DNA from: Cryptomeria japonica
Taxonomy: Eukaryota; Streptophyta; Pinopsida; Cupressales; Cupressaceae
Length of the DNA stretch: 64,000 nucleotides
Assembly: GCF_030272615.1 (NCBI RefSeq)
Contig: NC_081413.1
Location: forward strand, 445,948,538-446,012,537
Direction: 5' to 3'
Numbering within the stretch: position 1 is the stretch's first letter; every line of letters starts with the position of its first letter. Positions 1 to 11,213 of this stretch are shown in pieces. The notes beneath the pieces are model-generated. The model ran no database searches. It had not been told where the DNA came from and was given only the letters and a program-made list of their open reading frames with translations. Both the position numbers and the translations under genes were made by a program.

Positions 1-1638
1 TTCTAACCGGTCTTCTCTCAATCATACAATCTCCTATGTGATTATCAATGGATTCTCTATTTTTCTTTCACTCTCTATCTTTTATCATCTAGCCTGCAAC
101 ATCATCAAAAACTTCAGTCATGAGTCAACATACTTATACTTGAGTTTTCCTGCCATGACCGACATTCAAACTTCTGGCTCGCTACGATTTCTTCATCGAC
201 CCCAAGGTAGACCAAATCCAATCAAATCTTCATCCAGAGATTGACCACCTGCAATGGATCAATCAGACTCCGTCAATCCTGCTACGTTCAAAACACATTT
301 TCCCTATTTGGCAAACATGACACCTTCTTCGGTCTGCACTTGCCAAAACACCTATGAAGTGATCACGCAGATAGCTTCGCCTACCCTGATCAACACCTAG
401 ACACTCAACATCAATCATGAAGTCATCAAATCAGATATTTTTCCTCTGATTAGTCTTGAGCCGCACCCTTCTTTACTCAACCCGTGAAAGACATTATCGA
501 TATTAATGTCGACCAGTCACCACCTACCTCATGGACAACACTTCAATGACCATAATATGTATGGCACATATCTCCTATGTGTCATAATAGTCGGCATCCA
601 CCCCTGCTAGGTTTTATGTGTTGGTCTAGACAATATCACTAACCAACCACACAACTGGGTTCATCAACCAGTTTACAAACCCTGTCGGTTATACCCTAAC
701 TAGTTTGTCTTCAACCTTGCACTTTGCTTCTCTTCCAATGTAACATCTAATCTGGTCTGCACTATTGCCAACCTACCTCATCGACATCTTCAATAGATGG
801 GATCCTTCTACATCTGTACTTTGTCAACTTTATCGGTGGACATACTTATCGGTAACCACCTTAATTACACTATGTCATCAACCTCCAACAAACTCTTTCT
901 TCAATGCAGTTGCACTCTCTGTCTACAATTGCTCAACCTTGCCTTCTTCATCATTTTATCGGTTCTCCTATCAACTAGTTTGTCAAAGTGACAAACATCT
1001 TTCGCCTCTATATCGACAACTCATCATGTCTACCTAGTTGATCTAGTGCATATCTCTGATCTCATGCACCTAAGGCAACTTAGTATCTCACTGGCTGATC
1101 TGGTGTGAGCCTTCAATCACCTGTCTTTAACTCTTTTGTCTTAACTCAGAGAGATATGCTACATTCCATGCATATTGGGAGATAAGCTCAATATTACCAC
1201 TTACCGGTGGGAGAGGATCCTTGTCATCTCATTTTTTTTGTGATATTGCACTGACATGCCTTAGCTGACATTGATCAAATACATCTTCAATCAAACATGC
1301 ATGATCCGACTGAGCACACTCAGTATCAAACTTCTCTTAATCTGGTGGGACTCCTACAAATTGACATCCAACAGCATACCGGTGGCCTGCACATACTTCC
1401 CCTCCAGTGTTGATGTGAGTTTTGTAACATTCCATCTCTTCATCACAATCAAAATGTCACTTCACCGGTGGTCACTTCATTCATACCAGTTGACATCAAT
1501 GACTACATATCAACTATTCTCCCATACCATTTGTCCTGCTATATCGGTGCCACCCCCTTTGGCATTGATATCAATACATGTGGTATCCAACATACCAAAA
1601 GCTCTCTCTCCCCCTTTGACAAGAATGGAAAAGGGCAC
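1..1638. repeat. Decayed retroelement-derived sequence, no gene
   Basis: No reading frame here looks like a real protein. The stretch is rich in short CGGTGG/ACCGGT-like words that also pepper the LTR elements at 14-20 kb and 41-49 kb. At about 1549-1570 it holds 'ccccctttggcattgat', which matches the polypurine-tract region next to the LTR at 14822. I therefore read it as the remnant of a minus-strand element of that family, cut off on its right by the chromovirus LTR. Boundaries and family are inferred. Confidence 0.4.
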
Positions 1639-3288
1639 TGTTAGGTTTTTGATGCAGAGGTCTTGTTCCTAGCTCTCCAATTCACCCTTACTCACCCCAA
1701 CTGCTCTACTCACCCTTCTACTCAAGCTCCTCCAAGGAAACTTGTTAGGGTACACTCCTTAGACCTCCAAGGCCTAAAATATACTAGCTTGCCTCCTAGG
1801 TATATCTTCTTGAGGTTTCTTGTTGGTTTTGACCCAAATCTATGATTTTGAGATGGTCTCCTAGTAGGCTTCCAAAGCTCCAACTAGGCTCCAAAGACCT
1901 CCACCAATGATCTTCACTCTAAAAGCATGTTAAAAGGTTATGGTAATGTTTTACAGGTATTTACAAGGTTATTTTATGCATTGAGAAGGTCTTCACCTTC
2001 CTTCCAAGCCCTAGGCTTTCAACTTGCTTCTACCGGCTACTATTAGGCCTAATTGACTAGCCCTTCTTGGACTCTTTTTTGGTCTTTTTCCCCAAAATTT
2101 CCTAAAAACCCTAGATATTTTTACATATTAAGATACCCATTTGGAAGTTAAAAAACATCACAAAGTTTCACAACTGGTTTTGACATACAACTAGGGTAAC
2201 TAAAAAGAGCTATTTTTGAGGGGTTTAGGGCTTCCAGGTAGTTTCGGAAGATGTGCTCCAAAATCTTCACCAATCAAAATAAAAAACCCAAAAAATATTG
2301 GATTCTTTTAGTACACCCATAGACCTTTCCAAAACTCTATGGTTTTCTGGGGTATCACTTCTCCATGGCTCTGAAAATGAGCAATCTCTATTGCCCTCAC
2401 ACACTAGCTACAAGCTTGTGTGTTATTCATCTCACCCATTATCCTCCTTGTGGCCTAAAAAAACACCAAACACCTACTCTTAAACTATTTAAAGAGCCTA
2501 ACCAATCCATCCAATTGATTGCAACTTGTGCCATTTATGGATGCTTAGGTAAAATGTATTTTTACAATCAAAACCCCAAATTTCAAGGGTTTGTGAGCCA
2601 CTTTTACAAAAACAGTGATAACTTTTTATCCAAAGAATTTCAGACCTTCATATTATACTTGTTGGAAAGGTAAAACAAATTCTTAACTTCCTATTCTACT
2701 ATGAGAACCGTACTATACCTTACAGGTCATACAAAAGCATAAATTCAAAGCAAAAATAGTCCAAACATGAGAAAAAGCATAGGAAACCCTTGGCAAATGA
2801 ATTGAATGCAAAAAAAAAGTTGATTAACCTGTTATTGGAGATTCTTATAAAGTTTTATACACAATTTTAACTTGGTTCCAACCAACTTCCAACCCCATTT
2901 CCTTCATGGACAATTTTTGCCTAAAAATGAAAAAGTTGTCATGACCAATTTTTGACAACTTTTACCTATGAGTGCAAAAACACACTCCAAGGATCTCAAG
3001 GCCTAAAAAATCACTCAAATTGATTTCCATAATGGATTTAAATCATTTCCAAACATTATAGCAAGTTTCTAGGCATCCACCTGGTACAAACCAAAAATTG
3101 ACATTTTGACAACTTTTTTAGGATAATGACAATTTTGGATCCTGAGCACAACAAAAGTGTGGACAACCAAACTATGGCTCAAAAGTGCATCATAGGATTT
3201 CTTCCAACTTATTACAACATAAAATAACTTGAAATCACACAAAAACTCTAAAATAAAAGACAACTTTGAGCTAGGTGCTTTGCACCAT
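1639..3288 (-). repeat. Putative 3' LTR of the chromovirus
   Basis: On the minus strand the chromodomain frame ends near 3309 and is followed by a purine-rich run (CCAGGGGAGTA) and then TGGTGCAAAGCACC at 3288 leftwards, a plausible polypurine tract and LTR start. The left edge is placed at 1639, where the plus strand reads TGTTAGG, giving TG...CA ends and about 1.65 kb. With no second LTR in the window the left edge cannot be verified. Confidence 0.45.
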
Positions 3289-3308
3289 ACTCCCCTGGGG
3301 CAAGGAAC

Positions 3309-3695
3309 TCAAGTCCCTTGAGTTATCAGGTCTGCTAGTTGCACTCCATGATGAATTATGTTAGATTTTGACATCCACATAGCCTCTGAATTAGGTATAT
3401 CTACCCACTTCACAAGATAATGTTTGTAGATGCCCTTTCTTGTCTTCTTGATCACCTTGGTATCCAAGATGCTTTCCAACTGAACCGGTTGACTAACTGG
3501 TAAATCCTTCACCCAATCCTCTTCAAATTGCAATGTGGTATCTAGTTGAGAGGTCTGAGATTCTCCTTTATAGGGATACAAGTCACAAATATTGAAAATA
3601 GGAGATATGGCCAAAGAAGGAGGTAGTTCAACCTCATAGGCATTTTGGCCAAACTTATGCACAATCTTGAGTGGCCCAATCTTCTTCATCATCAA
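3309..3695 (-). pseudogene. Integrase C-terminus with chromodomain
   Basis: 128 codons, open. The N-terminal part (about residues 1-60) resembles the integrase C-terminal domain, with GPLKIVHKFGQNAYEVELP and the word 'ICDLYPYKG'. Residues about 70-115 form a chromodomain: an ILDTKVIKKTRKG stretch, then YLVKWVDIPNSEAMW, with the aromatic and acidic positions typical of the fold. In chromoviruses this domain is thought to guide integration to particular chromatin, often heterochromatin. The start Met is internal to the polyprotein, so this is a fragment of a longer frame. It directly follows the broken integrase core and precedes the 3' LTR. Confidence 0.8.
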
Positions 3696-4611
3696 CTTGG
3701 TTGGCTATTCTTTTGGAAGTCTTTCCTTTCTGAGATAAGCCAAAACTAATTCTCCAAACTTAAATTGTAAGTTCCTCCTTGATTGATTAGCTTGTTCCTT
3801 ATTTTTTTTAATTTTTGTTGCAAGAAGTGTCGTACTTTGTTATGAATTTAATTAATACCTTCAGAAAAACTCTCTCCATGAGAACTCTTGTGGGTCATTG
3901 TGCTGATATAAATAAGTTCTAAGATACCTAGATAGGATGCATTCCATAAACAATTTCAAATGGACTTTTGTCAATGCTTTGGTTGACTGAATCATTGTAT
4001 GCATACTCTGCTTGGCTGATCACCAACTCCCAAGTTTGACCATGCTGCTTAGTGAGACACCTTAGGAGATTACCCAAGGACCTATTGACAACCTTAGTCT
4101 GACCATCTAATTATGGATGGTAGGCAGACGAAAATGAGAGTCTAGTACCCAACTTCTTCCATAAGGTTCTCCAGAAGTGACTCAAAAACTTAACATCCCT
4201 ATCACTCACAAAGCTAACTAGAAGTCCATGGATTCTTACTATTTATTTGAAGAAAAGACCTGCAATATAGGTGGCATTATTGGTACTCTTACAAGGGATG
4301 AATTGAGCCATTTTTCTGAACCTATCTACCACCACATAAACACTATCAAATCCTCTTGGTGTTCTTGGTAAACCCAACACAAAGTCCATGCTCAAATATT
4401 CCCAATGCCTTTGGGGTATGAATAAGGGCTGATATAAACTTGCATTACTTGCTGATCCTTTTTCTCTCTAACATATGACACATTATTCAACAAATATCCT
4501 TACTTCTGATTGCAACTTGGGCCAATAGTAGAACTGACTAACATACTCCATTGTTTTATCATTGCCAAAATGACCTCCTAGACCCCCTTGATGTTTCTCT
4601 TGAATGATGTT
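3696..4611 (-). pseudogene. Integrase core, interrupted by stops
   Basis: Minus-strand translation gives pieces of a retroviral-type integrase: an HHCC-like zone near 4600-4440 (H..GGLGGHFG, then YYWPKL and C..C), a first catalytic block with [10 protein letters not shown] near 4400, a second Asp block with VSDRD near 4200, and a third block (SPFEIVYGMHP) near 3960. Several in-frame stops separate them, so no protein is made. Integrase would join element DNA to the host chromosome. It lies between RNase H and the chromodomain, the Ty3/gypsy order. Confidence 0.75.
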
Positions 4612-6003
4612 TTATCTCATAGAGAATTGGGGTATACAAAGGAGATGTCCTTTAAACAAAAAAACTTCTTGTATCATATAATCTGAGTAGGAAACATGAG
4701 AAGTGTTAGAAAAATCAGAACATGTAGCATATATATCAGCAAAATCTTTGTCTTCTTTGTAGAGGTCTCTCAACTCCTCCAACCCCACACTGTGCAATTT
4801 AACCTCTTGTATGGTCATGAATGTCCTATTGAGTGCATCAACAACTTTATTTGAGGTGCCCTTCTTATGCTTTATAGTGAAGCTATAAGATTGTAGGTAT
4901 TCTACCCACTTGAGGTGCTTCTGATTCAACTTCTCTACTCCATTGAGAAAACTAAGGGCATGGTTGTCAGTATAGACCAAAAACTCTTTGGCCAGAAAGT
5001 AATGATGCCACTTCTTCAAGGCTTGCACCATGGCATACAACTCCAAGTCATACACAGAGTACTTTTTTTTTGCTTCATTCAACTTTTCAGAGAAAAAGGC
5101 CATGGGAAGACTCTCTTCACTCAAAACAACCCCTATTGCTCTTTGACTAGCATCACACTCAACTGTAAATAACTGATTGAAATAAAGTAACCTTAGGGTA
5201 GGTAAATCAGCTATCTTCTTTTTCAACAACTCAAACCCCTTTTGGGCCTCCTCTGTCCACCTAAACTGACACTTGACTCCCCCTTTGATAGTATTGAGCA
5301 TAGGAGCACACACATGACTAAAGTTTCTTACAAACTTCCTATAAAAGGATGCTAACCCATGAAAGCTCCTAACATAACTGATATTCTTAAGTGTAGGCCA
5401 ACTAAGGATTGCCTCAACCTTACTAGGATCCATTTTTAGACAACCTTGTGAAATCACAAAACCAAGATATACAAGTTCAGTCTTGAGAAACTCACACTTT
5501 TCAAGGTTGATTTTGAGTTGTGTGTTTTTTAGCTTCTTCAAGACCATCTCCACATTGTTGAGATGTTCTTCTTTGGACCTACTAAAGAATAGAATGTCAT
5601 CAAGATATACAATTGCAAATTTACCTATGAACTTAACCAAGACTTCATTCATGAGCCTTTGAAAGGTGCTAGGTGCATTGGTAAGGCCAAATGGCATGAC
5701 CAACCACTCATAGAGGCCAACATTGGTCCTAAAGGATGTCTTCCATTCATCCCCTAGCCTAATTCTTATCTGATGGTAACTTGATTTTAAATCCACCTTT
5801 GTTAAGTAGCTTGCACCCACAAGATTGTCCAACAAGTCTTCTATCCTTGGCATAGGGAACCGGTACCTTATAGTGATCTTATTGTTTTCTCTGGAATTTG
5901 TATACATTCTCCATTTCCCTCCTTTCTTAGGTGCTATGAAAGTAGTTACATCACATAGACTCAAACTCTTTTTGATGAATCCTTTGTTCAAGAGCTCCTG
6001 CAC
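4612..6003 (-). pseudogene. Reverse transcriptase-RNase H of the chromovirus
   Basis: 463 open codons, the longest intact piece of the element. Residues about 1-200 are reverse transcriptase: a GFIKKSLSLCDV start, YRFPMPRIEDLLD, MPFGLTNAPSTFQRLMN, and the catalytic YLDDILFF box (usual YxDD). Residues about 240-400 are RNase H: VECDASQRAIG with the first Asp, YSVYDLELYAMVQALKKW with Glu, and VYTDNHAL with the next Asp. Together these copy element RNA into DNA and remove the template. In the active element this would be part of a gag-pol polyprotein; here the flanking protease and integrase are broken and the Met is only the first after a stop. Confidence 0.9.
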
Positions 6004-6665
6004 TTATTTGGCAATTTCTTCATTTTGACTAGGTGTCATTTTGTAGGCAGCCTTGTTAGGAAAACTTGCCCCTGGAATCAGGTCTATTTGGTGATTTACA
6101 TCCCTCATTGAAGGCAAAGAATCCGGTAGATCTTCTCCTATTACTTCTGCATATTGTTTGAGTAGACCCTTCACCTCTTGTGGCACTTCTTCCATTGGAT
6201 CTTCCTTACCTTCTTCACTAGGTTTGAGCACAATAGCATACCCTTGATCTCCTTCTTGTTTCATCACCTTAAGAAACTATTTCCCACTCATCATCATCAC
6301 ACTTGATCCCACTTGTTTTCCTCTTTTGGATCAAGTAATGGATCCATTTGATACCTCTTACCATTCTTGATAATGATATAGCTATTCTTTTCTCCATCAT
6401 GTTGAGCCTTTACATCAAATTGCCATGGACGTCCCAATAGAAAATGGCAAGCATCCATAGGCAATATATCACATAAAATCTTGTCCTAATACTCACCAAT
6501 CTCATAGTCTACCCATGCTTTCTCATCAACTAAGACATGTTGGCCTCGGTTGAGCCATGACACCTTGTAGGGAGTGAGATGTGGCAGCCTCTTTAACTTG
6601 AGTTTATCCACCATTTCAATTGAAACTATATTCTTAGTTGAACCTGAGTCTACAATCACTCTGCA
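6004..6665 (-). pseudogene. Aspartic protease and linker of the chromovirus
   Basis: The minus strand near 6660-6640 encodes RVIVDSGSTKNIVS, where DSG is the aspartic-protease active site, followed by PYKVSWLNRGQ and then DILPMDACHFLLGRPW (6490-6400), the second conserved block. In-frame stops near 6486 and 6278 break it. From 6267 to 6004 the 87-codon frame continues into the linker, with LIPGASFPNKAAYKM leading into the reverse transcriptase. The protease would process the gag-pol polyprotein. Confidence 0.8.
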
Positions 6666-7192
6666 AATCTTTCCTTGAGACTTACATCTTTTCTAAACAA
6701 ACTCTTCCTTTGTGGTGGCTCTTGAGCTTGAGGGATCTTCAACAAAAACCTTCTTAGAATTAGACTTTCACCTTCTGTCACTAGGCCTGCCTTGCTAAGA
6801 GGGGAAGACACACTTTGATTGTCTTCTTTCTGCACTAATTGTGTTCTTCTCTCACACATGTATGAGTGTGAAGAGCTGGTTTCTTTCTCTGGACACCTTC
6901 CCATTGTGTGGCCAACTTGATTACAATTGTAACATCTACTAGTGAAAACTGAATTTCCTCTTCTTGAGCTTCCAAATCTGCCCCTAGAATTGTTTCTTCC
7001 TTTGAAGGATCCTCTAAAGGGCCCCCTTGAAAAGTCTCCACCACCTTCTTTCCTTGAGTTTTCTTCATTCCTTGATGTTTTCTTTCCTCTACTAAAAGTT
7101 CCTCTTCCTCTAAAGGATATGCCACCTCTAAACTTTTGATTTTATTCACTCCTCCTCTTGATTTTGTCCTCTGCCCTTAATGGTAACTGAAA
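6666..7192 (-). pseudogene. Gag C-terminus with CCHC zinc knuckle
   Basis: At 6934-6893 the minus strand encodes CYNCNQVGHTMGRC, an exact CX2CX4HX4C zinc knuckle. It marks the nucleocapsid part of Gag, which packages element RNA. Upstream, RAEDKIKRR near 7175-7150 looks like the end of the gag core. Two frames are needed to cover the region, so it is frameshifted. The N-terminal part of Gag and the 5' LTR are absent; homology is lost at the edge of the fold-back element. Confidence 0.75.
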
Positions 7193-8213
7193 ACACTTGC
7201 ATGTGACATCCATGAAGGGATATGCAAACATGATTTTTTTTTCATTATCAATACAGCTACACCAATGTACTCATGTACAAATACATGGACATTATCATCA
7301 ATATAACTAAACCAATTTTCTCATGGACATTGTATATCATCATAACAATGTTACATCTATTCAAATCCATATACAAATATAACATCCCACTTCATCTGCA
7401 TCAGACATCCTCATGTCCTAAGAGAAAAGATTATGTACAGCAATGCCTGCATATAAATGAAGACCAAAATTATAACACTTAATACAAATTAGTTTGGAAA
7501 ATTATAAAGACATCATTTGAAACATTTTTAAGATGTACAAGATTGTATAATTACGAAACTTACTAGTTTCTCTGCAAAGTATACAAGCATAGCTTTGAAT
7601 AAAGATGCATGTTGATTAAAGCCCTTCTCACTACATTTCTCTGCATGGTTGAAGACGATGGTAGATATGATCATTTCTAAATAACAATATATTCACTTGA
7701 CTTAATGTTTATGCACAAAATTTTATCTCATTAATGCACAAAGGAATATGTACCATCACCAAGAGAGGGTCTTGTCAATGGTGAATGATCTAGCATGAAC
7801 TTGTATTTTTAAGAATTGTTAGTCTACACATAAAATGCATTCATGAACATAAATGCTTAATGATAATCAATTCAAGTGGATTGTCAAGTCTTTGTCTTCG
7901 TGCAAGTGCTCTATCCAAAGTTTTACGGTTTATGTTCAAATCAACACAAGTTTGTCTCATTTGACAAGCCTTCCTCAATTGATGGATTACTAAGGAGGTT
8001 GTAATCACTCTTTGAGTGGCTCTCTTATCTCTTTCTTTGTTATTCTTTCCAATAGAATTGAGAGCATCAAATGGATATTTTGCAATAATAGAATTTCTCT
8101 CCATCTTCTTGTTCATACGAATCTTCAATTTGTTTAGCAATGGTCTCATCTTTATCATCTTTAGCAATTGAACAAAGAGCTGCCATTGCTCAGTCAATGT
8201 CTTATTGCTAAGG
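7193..8213 (-). repeat. Left inverted arm of the fold-back element
   Basis: Inverted copy of 10198-11213. It holds a fragment of the transposase-like gene (7841-8213) and about 650 bp of AT-rich downstream sequence without a credible gene. The match ends abruptly at 8213, where the CATATG array starts. Confidence 0.8.
7841..8213 (-). pseudogene. Transposase-like fragment, left arm
   Basis: About 118 codons. The protein shares FDALNSIGKN, RVITTSL and the final NINRKTLDRAL with the right-arm copy at 10198-10560. Its RVITTSL and FDA..IG words also occur in the larger transposase pseudogene at 56240-56360 (RNLFDAYQAIG, RVITSTI). It is only the segment upstream of the catalytic domain; no catalytic residues are present. 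Where the right arm has TGA codons this copy has CAA or CGA, so it is the less decayed of the pair. It cannot act alone. Confidence 0.6.
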
Positions 8214-9275
8214 GAGCATATGGTATCCTAAGGGGTTGTAGGACACAATATAACCCCTTAGGACACAATATGACCGAAAGTGACCCAATATGGTGTCATT
8301 AGGGGTCATATGGTGTCCCAAGACACCATATGACCCCTATGGACACCATATGACCCTTAACGACACCATATGACCCCTTAAGACACCAAATCATGTCGTT
8401 AGGGGTCATATGGTGTCTTGGGACACCATATGACCCCCGATGACACCATATTGGGTTGCTTTGGGTCATATTGTGTCCTATGACTCCTTAGGACACCATA
8501 TGACCCCTAACAACATGATTTGGTGTCGTAAGGGGTCATATGGTGTCACTAGGGGTCATATGGTGTCTTGGGACACCATAGGACCCCTTAAGACACCAAA
8601 TTGTGTCATTAGGGGTCATATGGTATCCTAAGGGGTTATATGGTGTCCCATGAACCCTTATGACCTCTTAGGACACCATATGACCCCTAATGACACCATA
8701 TTGGGTTGCTTTGGGTCATATTGTGTCCTAAGGGGTCATATGGTGTCCTAAGGGGTCATATTGTGTCCTACGACCCCTTAGGACACCATATGACCCCTAA
8801 CGACATGATTTGGTGTCTTAAGGAGTCCTATGGTGTCGTTAGGGGTCATATGGTGTCCATAGGTGTCATATGGTGTCTTGGGACACCATATGACCCCTAA
8901 TGACACCATATTGGATCGCTTTGGGCCATTTTGTGTCCTAAGGGGTCATATTGTGTCTTACGACCCCTTAAGACACAATATGACCCCTATGGACACCATA
9001 GGACCCCTAACGACACCATAGGACCCCTTCAGACACCAAATCATGTTGTTAGGGGTCATATGGTGTCTTACGACCCCTTAGGACAACATATGACCCATAA
9101 TGACACAATCCAGTGTCTTAAGGGGTCATATGGTGTCGTAAGACACCATATGATGTCAATGGACACCATATGACCCCTAATGACACCATATGGTGTCATA
9201 AGGGGTCGTATGTTGTCTTTAGGGGTCATATGGTGTCCTAAGAGGTCATAAGGGTTCCTGGGACACCATATGACC
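8214..9275. repeat. CATATG-centred palindromic array
   Basis: About 1.06 kb built from the short word GGGGTCATATGGTGTC and its reverse complement GACACCATATGACCCC, joined by CTAAGG/CCTTAGG links. I count about 25 CATATG sites. Units occur in both orientations, so the array is full of dyads. Open frames in it are by-products of the repeat. It sits directly upstream of the CT tract and the transposase-like gene on the plus strand, and directly upstream of the left-arm fragment on the minus strand. Confidence 0.95.
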
Positions 9276-9378
9276 CTCTCTCTCTCTCTCTCTTCGTCTC
9301 TCTCTCTCTCTCTCCCTCTCCCTCTCCTCTCTCTCTCTCTCTCTCTCCCTCTCTCCCTTTTCTCTCTCTCTCTCTCTA
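9276..9378. repeat. (CT)n microsatellite tract
   Basis: Nearly pure CT/CCCT pyrimidine run on the plus strand between the CATATG array and the gene. Plant promoters often carry such Y patches, but its role here is inferred only from position. Confidence 0.95.
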
Positions 9379-9410
9379 AAATATGACTAAGAAAATCCAT
9401 TATCGAATTT

Positions 9411-9502
9411 AATTGGATATCAGATTTCTGCCATCGCCATTAATGTGGCAGTTCAGTAAATAAAAGGCGGCAATGGGAAAAAAATTTATCCGATAAAATT
9501 GG
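9411..9502 (+). promoter_or_regulatory. GATATC word pair upstream of the transposase-like gene
   Basis: TTGGATATCAGATTTCTG at about 9412-9429 and CGATAAAATTGGATATCC at about 9490-9507 have close counterparts, in the same order, on the minus strand at 23040-22920 upstream of another gene. Conservation of both words between two otherwise different gene modules suggests a promoter or element-specific site. No factor can be named. Confidence 0.4.
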
Positions 9503-9704
9503 ATATCCAATCTTTGTACAAAAAAAAAGAAAAAAAAGCCTTGTGGGCCATTTTGTGGATTCCAACAGCCCACAATTTGCATATTCTATTTTCTGTCGAG
9601 GATCACGGGTTTTCAGACAAGTAGAGACAAATTTGTGCTTTTGGGAGATTCTTAAAGTGAAAACTTACATTGTCAATCATGTAGGAGCATATGTGTGGAC
9701 GGAA

Positions 9705-10560
9705 ATGGGGAGTAGTAGTCGTCGAAAGTCTAAACGCAAATGAAAAATTTCAAATGACCAAATTGAAATGTATAGAGAAAGAGATAGAGACTGTCATAGG
9801 AGGAGAAGACAAGGTATGTTAAATATTGCTAATGTCACTTCAAGTGAAGAGGAAATTGAATTTGAAAATGTGCCAAAAGTTATTGAAAATGAAAATGTAG
9901 ATTTTGAAAGTGATAATGAAAATACTCAACATGTGGAAAATTTTGACATAGGAAGTGAAAATGTGGAAAACTTTAACATTGAAGGTGGTTGCTCAACCAA
10001 GTGAGCCATATGTAACACCGAATTAATTTAGAAATGAAGATCCTCTCATGGATGAAAGACGAATTCCAAATTCAAGACCTTCAAAAACCCCAAAATGGTT
10101 ATTTGAAATCGATGAGAACATTATTGCAAATCTTGAAGGCAAGAGGTCAACAAGAACCGTTCGGTTGTGGGCTATACAACTTTTCAACCAAAATTTTAGC
10201 AATAAGACATTGATCAAGCAATGCCAACTCTATGTTTAATTGCTAAAGATGATAAAGATGAGACCATTGCTAAACAAATTGAAGATTTATATGAACAAGA
10301 AGATGGCGAGAAATTGTATTATTGCAAAAAATCTATTTGACGCTCTCAATTCTATTGGAAAGAATACCAAAGAAAGAGATAAGAGAGCCACTTGAAGAGT
10401 GATTACAACCTCCTTAGTAAGCCATCAATTGAGGAAGGCTTGTCAAATGAGACAAACTTGTGCTAATTTTAACATAAACCGTAAAACTTTGGATAGAGCA
10501 CTTGTATGAAGACAAAGACTAAACAATCCACTTGAAGTGATTATCATGAAGCCTTTATGT
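9705..10560 (+). pseudogene. Transposase-like gene, N-terminal part, broken
   Basis: An ATG at 9705 gives GSSSRRKSKRK and a stop; the region then runs through an Arg-rich piece (RERDRDCHRRRRQG, 9768 onward) and an acidic Glu/Asn-rich stretch to 10004. In another frame 10048-10239 encodes KTPKWLFEIDENI, and 10240-10560 encodes FDALNSIGKN and RVITTSL. The last two words and IDENI match the transposase pseudogene at 55.9-56.4 kb in the same order. Stops include TGA at sites where the left-arm copy has CGA or CAA. The catalytic part is absent, so this is an internally deleted copy. Confidence 0.55.
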
Positions 10561-11213
10561 TCATCCATCCATTTTATGTGTAGACTAACAATTCTTAAAA
10601 ATACAGGTTCATGCTAGATCATTCGTTGTTGACAAGACCCTCTCTTGGAGATGGTAAATATTCCTTTGTGCATTAATGAGATAAAATTTTGTGCATAAAC
10701 ATTAAGTCAAGTGAATGTATTTCTATTTGGAAATGACCATATCTACCATCGTCCTCAACCATGCAGAGAAATGTAGTGAGAATGGCTTTAATCAACATGT
10801 GTCTTTCTTCAAAGTTATGCTTGTATACTTTGTAGAGAAACTGGTAAGTTTCGTAATTATACAATCTTGTGCATCTTAAAAATGTTTCAAATGATCTATT
10901 TATAATTTGCCAAACTAACTTATATTAAGTTTTATAATTTTGGTCTTCATTTATATGCAGGCATTGTTGCAGGTAAGCTTTTCTCTTAGGACATGAGGAT
11001 GTTTGATGCAGATGAAGTGGGATGTTGTATTTGTATATGGATGTGAATTGATGTAACATTGTTATGATGATATATAATGTCCATGAGAAAATTGGTTTAC
11101 TTATATTGATGATAATGTCCATGTATCTGTACATGAGTACATTGGTGTAGTTGTATTGATAAAGAAAAAAAAATCATGTTTGCATATCCCTTCGTGGATG
11201 TCACATGCAAGTG
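10198..11213 (+). repeat. Right inverted arm of the fold-back element
   Basis: Inverted copy of 7193-8213. The first 360 bp are the transposase-like fragment; the rest is AT-rich with no gene. It ends with 'gtcacatgcaagtg', followed by TAATGGTAA. Positions 11223-11296 beyond it hold nothing I recognise. Confidence 0.8.

Larger units (their letters stand above)
1639..7192 (-). mobile_element. Truncated Ty3/gypsy chromovirus (Reina-like)
   Basis: Reading the minus strand, domains occur in the order gag zinc knuckle, protease, reverse transcriptase, RNase H, integrase, chromodomain and then a 3' LTR, which is the Ty3/gypsy order. A chromodomain at the integrase C-terminus defines chromoviruses; the VDSGST protease and the linker sequence resemble the Reina type as I know it. 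The 5' LTR and most of gag are missing: the gag frame stops being recognisable where the fold-back element begins near 7193. Several in-frame stops and one or more frameshifts show that it is dead. Confidence 0.85.
7193..11213. mobile_element. Fold-back DNA element with inverted arms of about 1 kb
   Basis: The sequence at 7193-8213 returns in inverted orientation at 10198-11213 with high similarity; compare 'acttgcatgtgacatcc' near 7196 with 'ggatgtcacatgcaagt' near 11196. Between the arms lie a CATATG array, a CT tract and a transposase-like gene whose 3' half forms the right arm. The left arm is thus an inverted duplicate of the 3' half of that gene plus its downstream sequence. A 9-bp word TAATGGTAA occurs at 7178-7186 and 11214-11222 and could be a target duplication, but on the left it is 7-8 bp away from the arm edge. 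Confidence 0.6.

Noticed and set aside
1271-1672. 133-codon frame in the first 2 kb
   Set aside because: Composition is that of decayed repeat (Ser/Thr/Leu-rich), with no domain; the region matches LTR-element flanking sequence instead.
8440-9173. Open frames of 63-80 codons in the CATATG array
   Set aside because: All repeat the same words (GHMVSYD, HHMTPND) in several frames and both strands; they are translations of the repeat unit.
8214-9275. Regular repeats with spacers, CRISPR-like at first sight
   Set aside because: The sequence is plant DNA, the units are palindromic and contiguous, there are no unique spacers of equal length, and no cas gene exists. It is a tandem satellite-type array.
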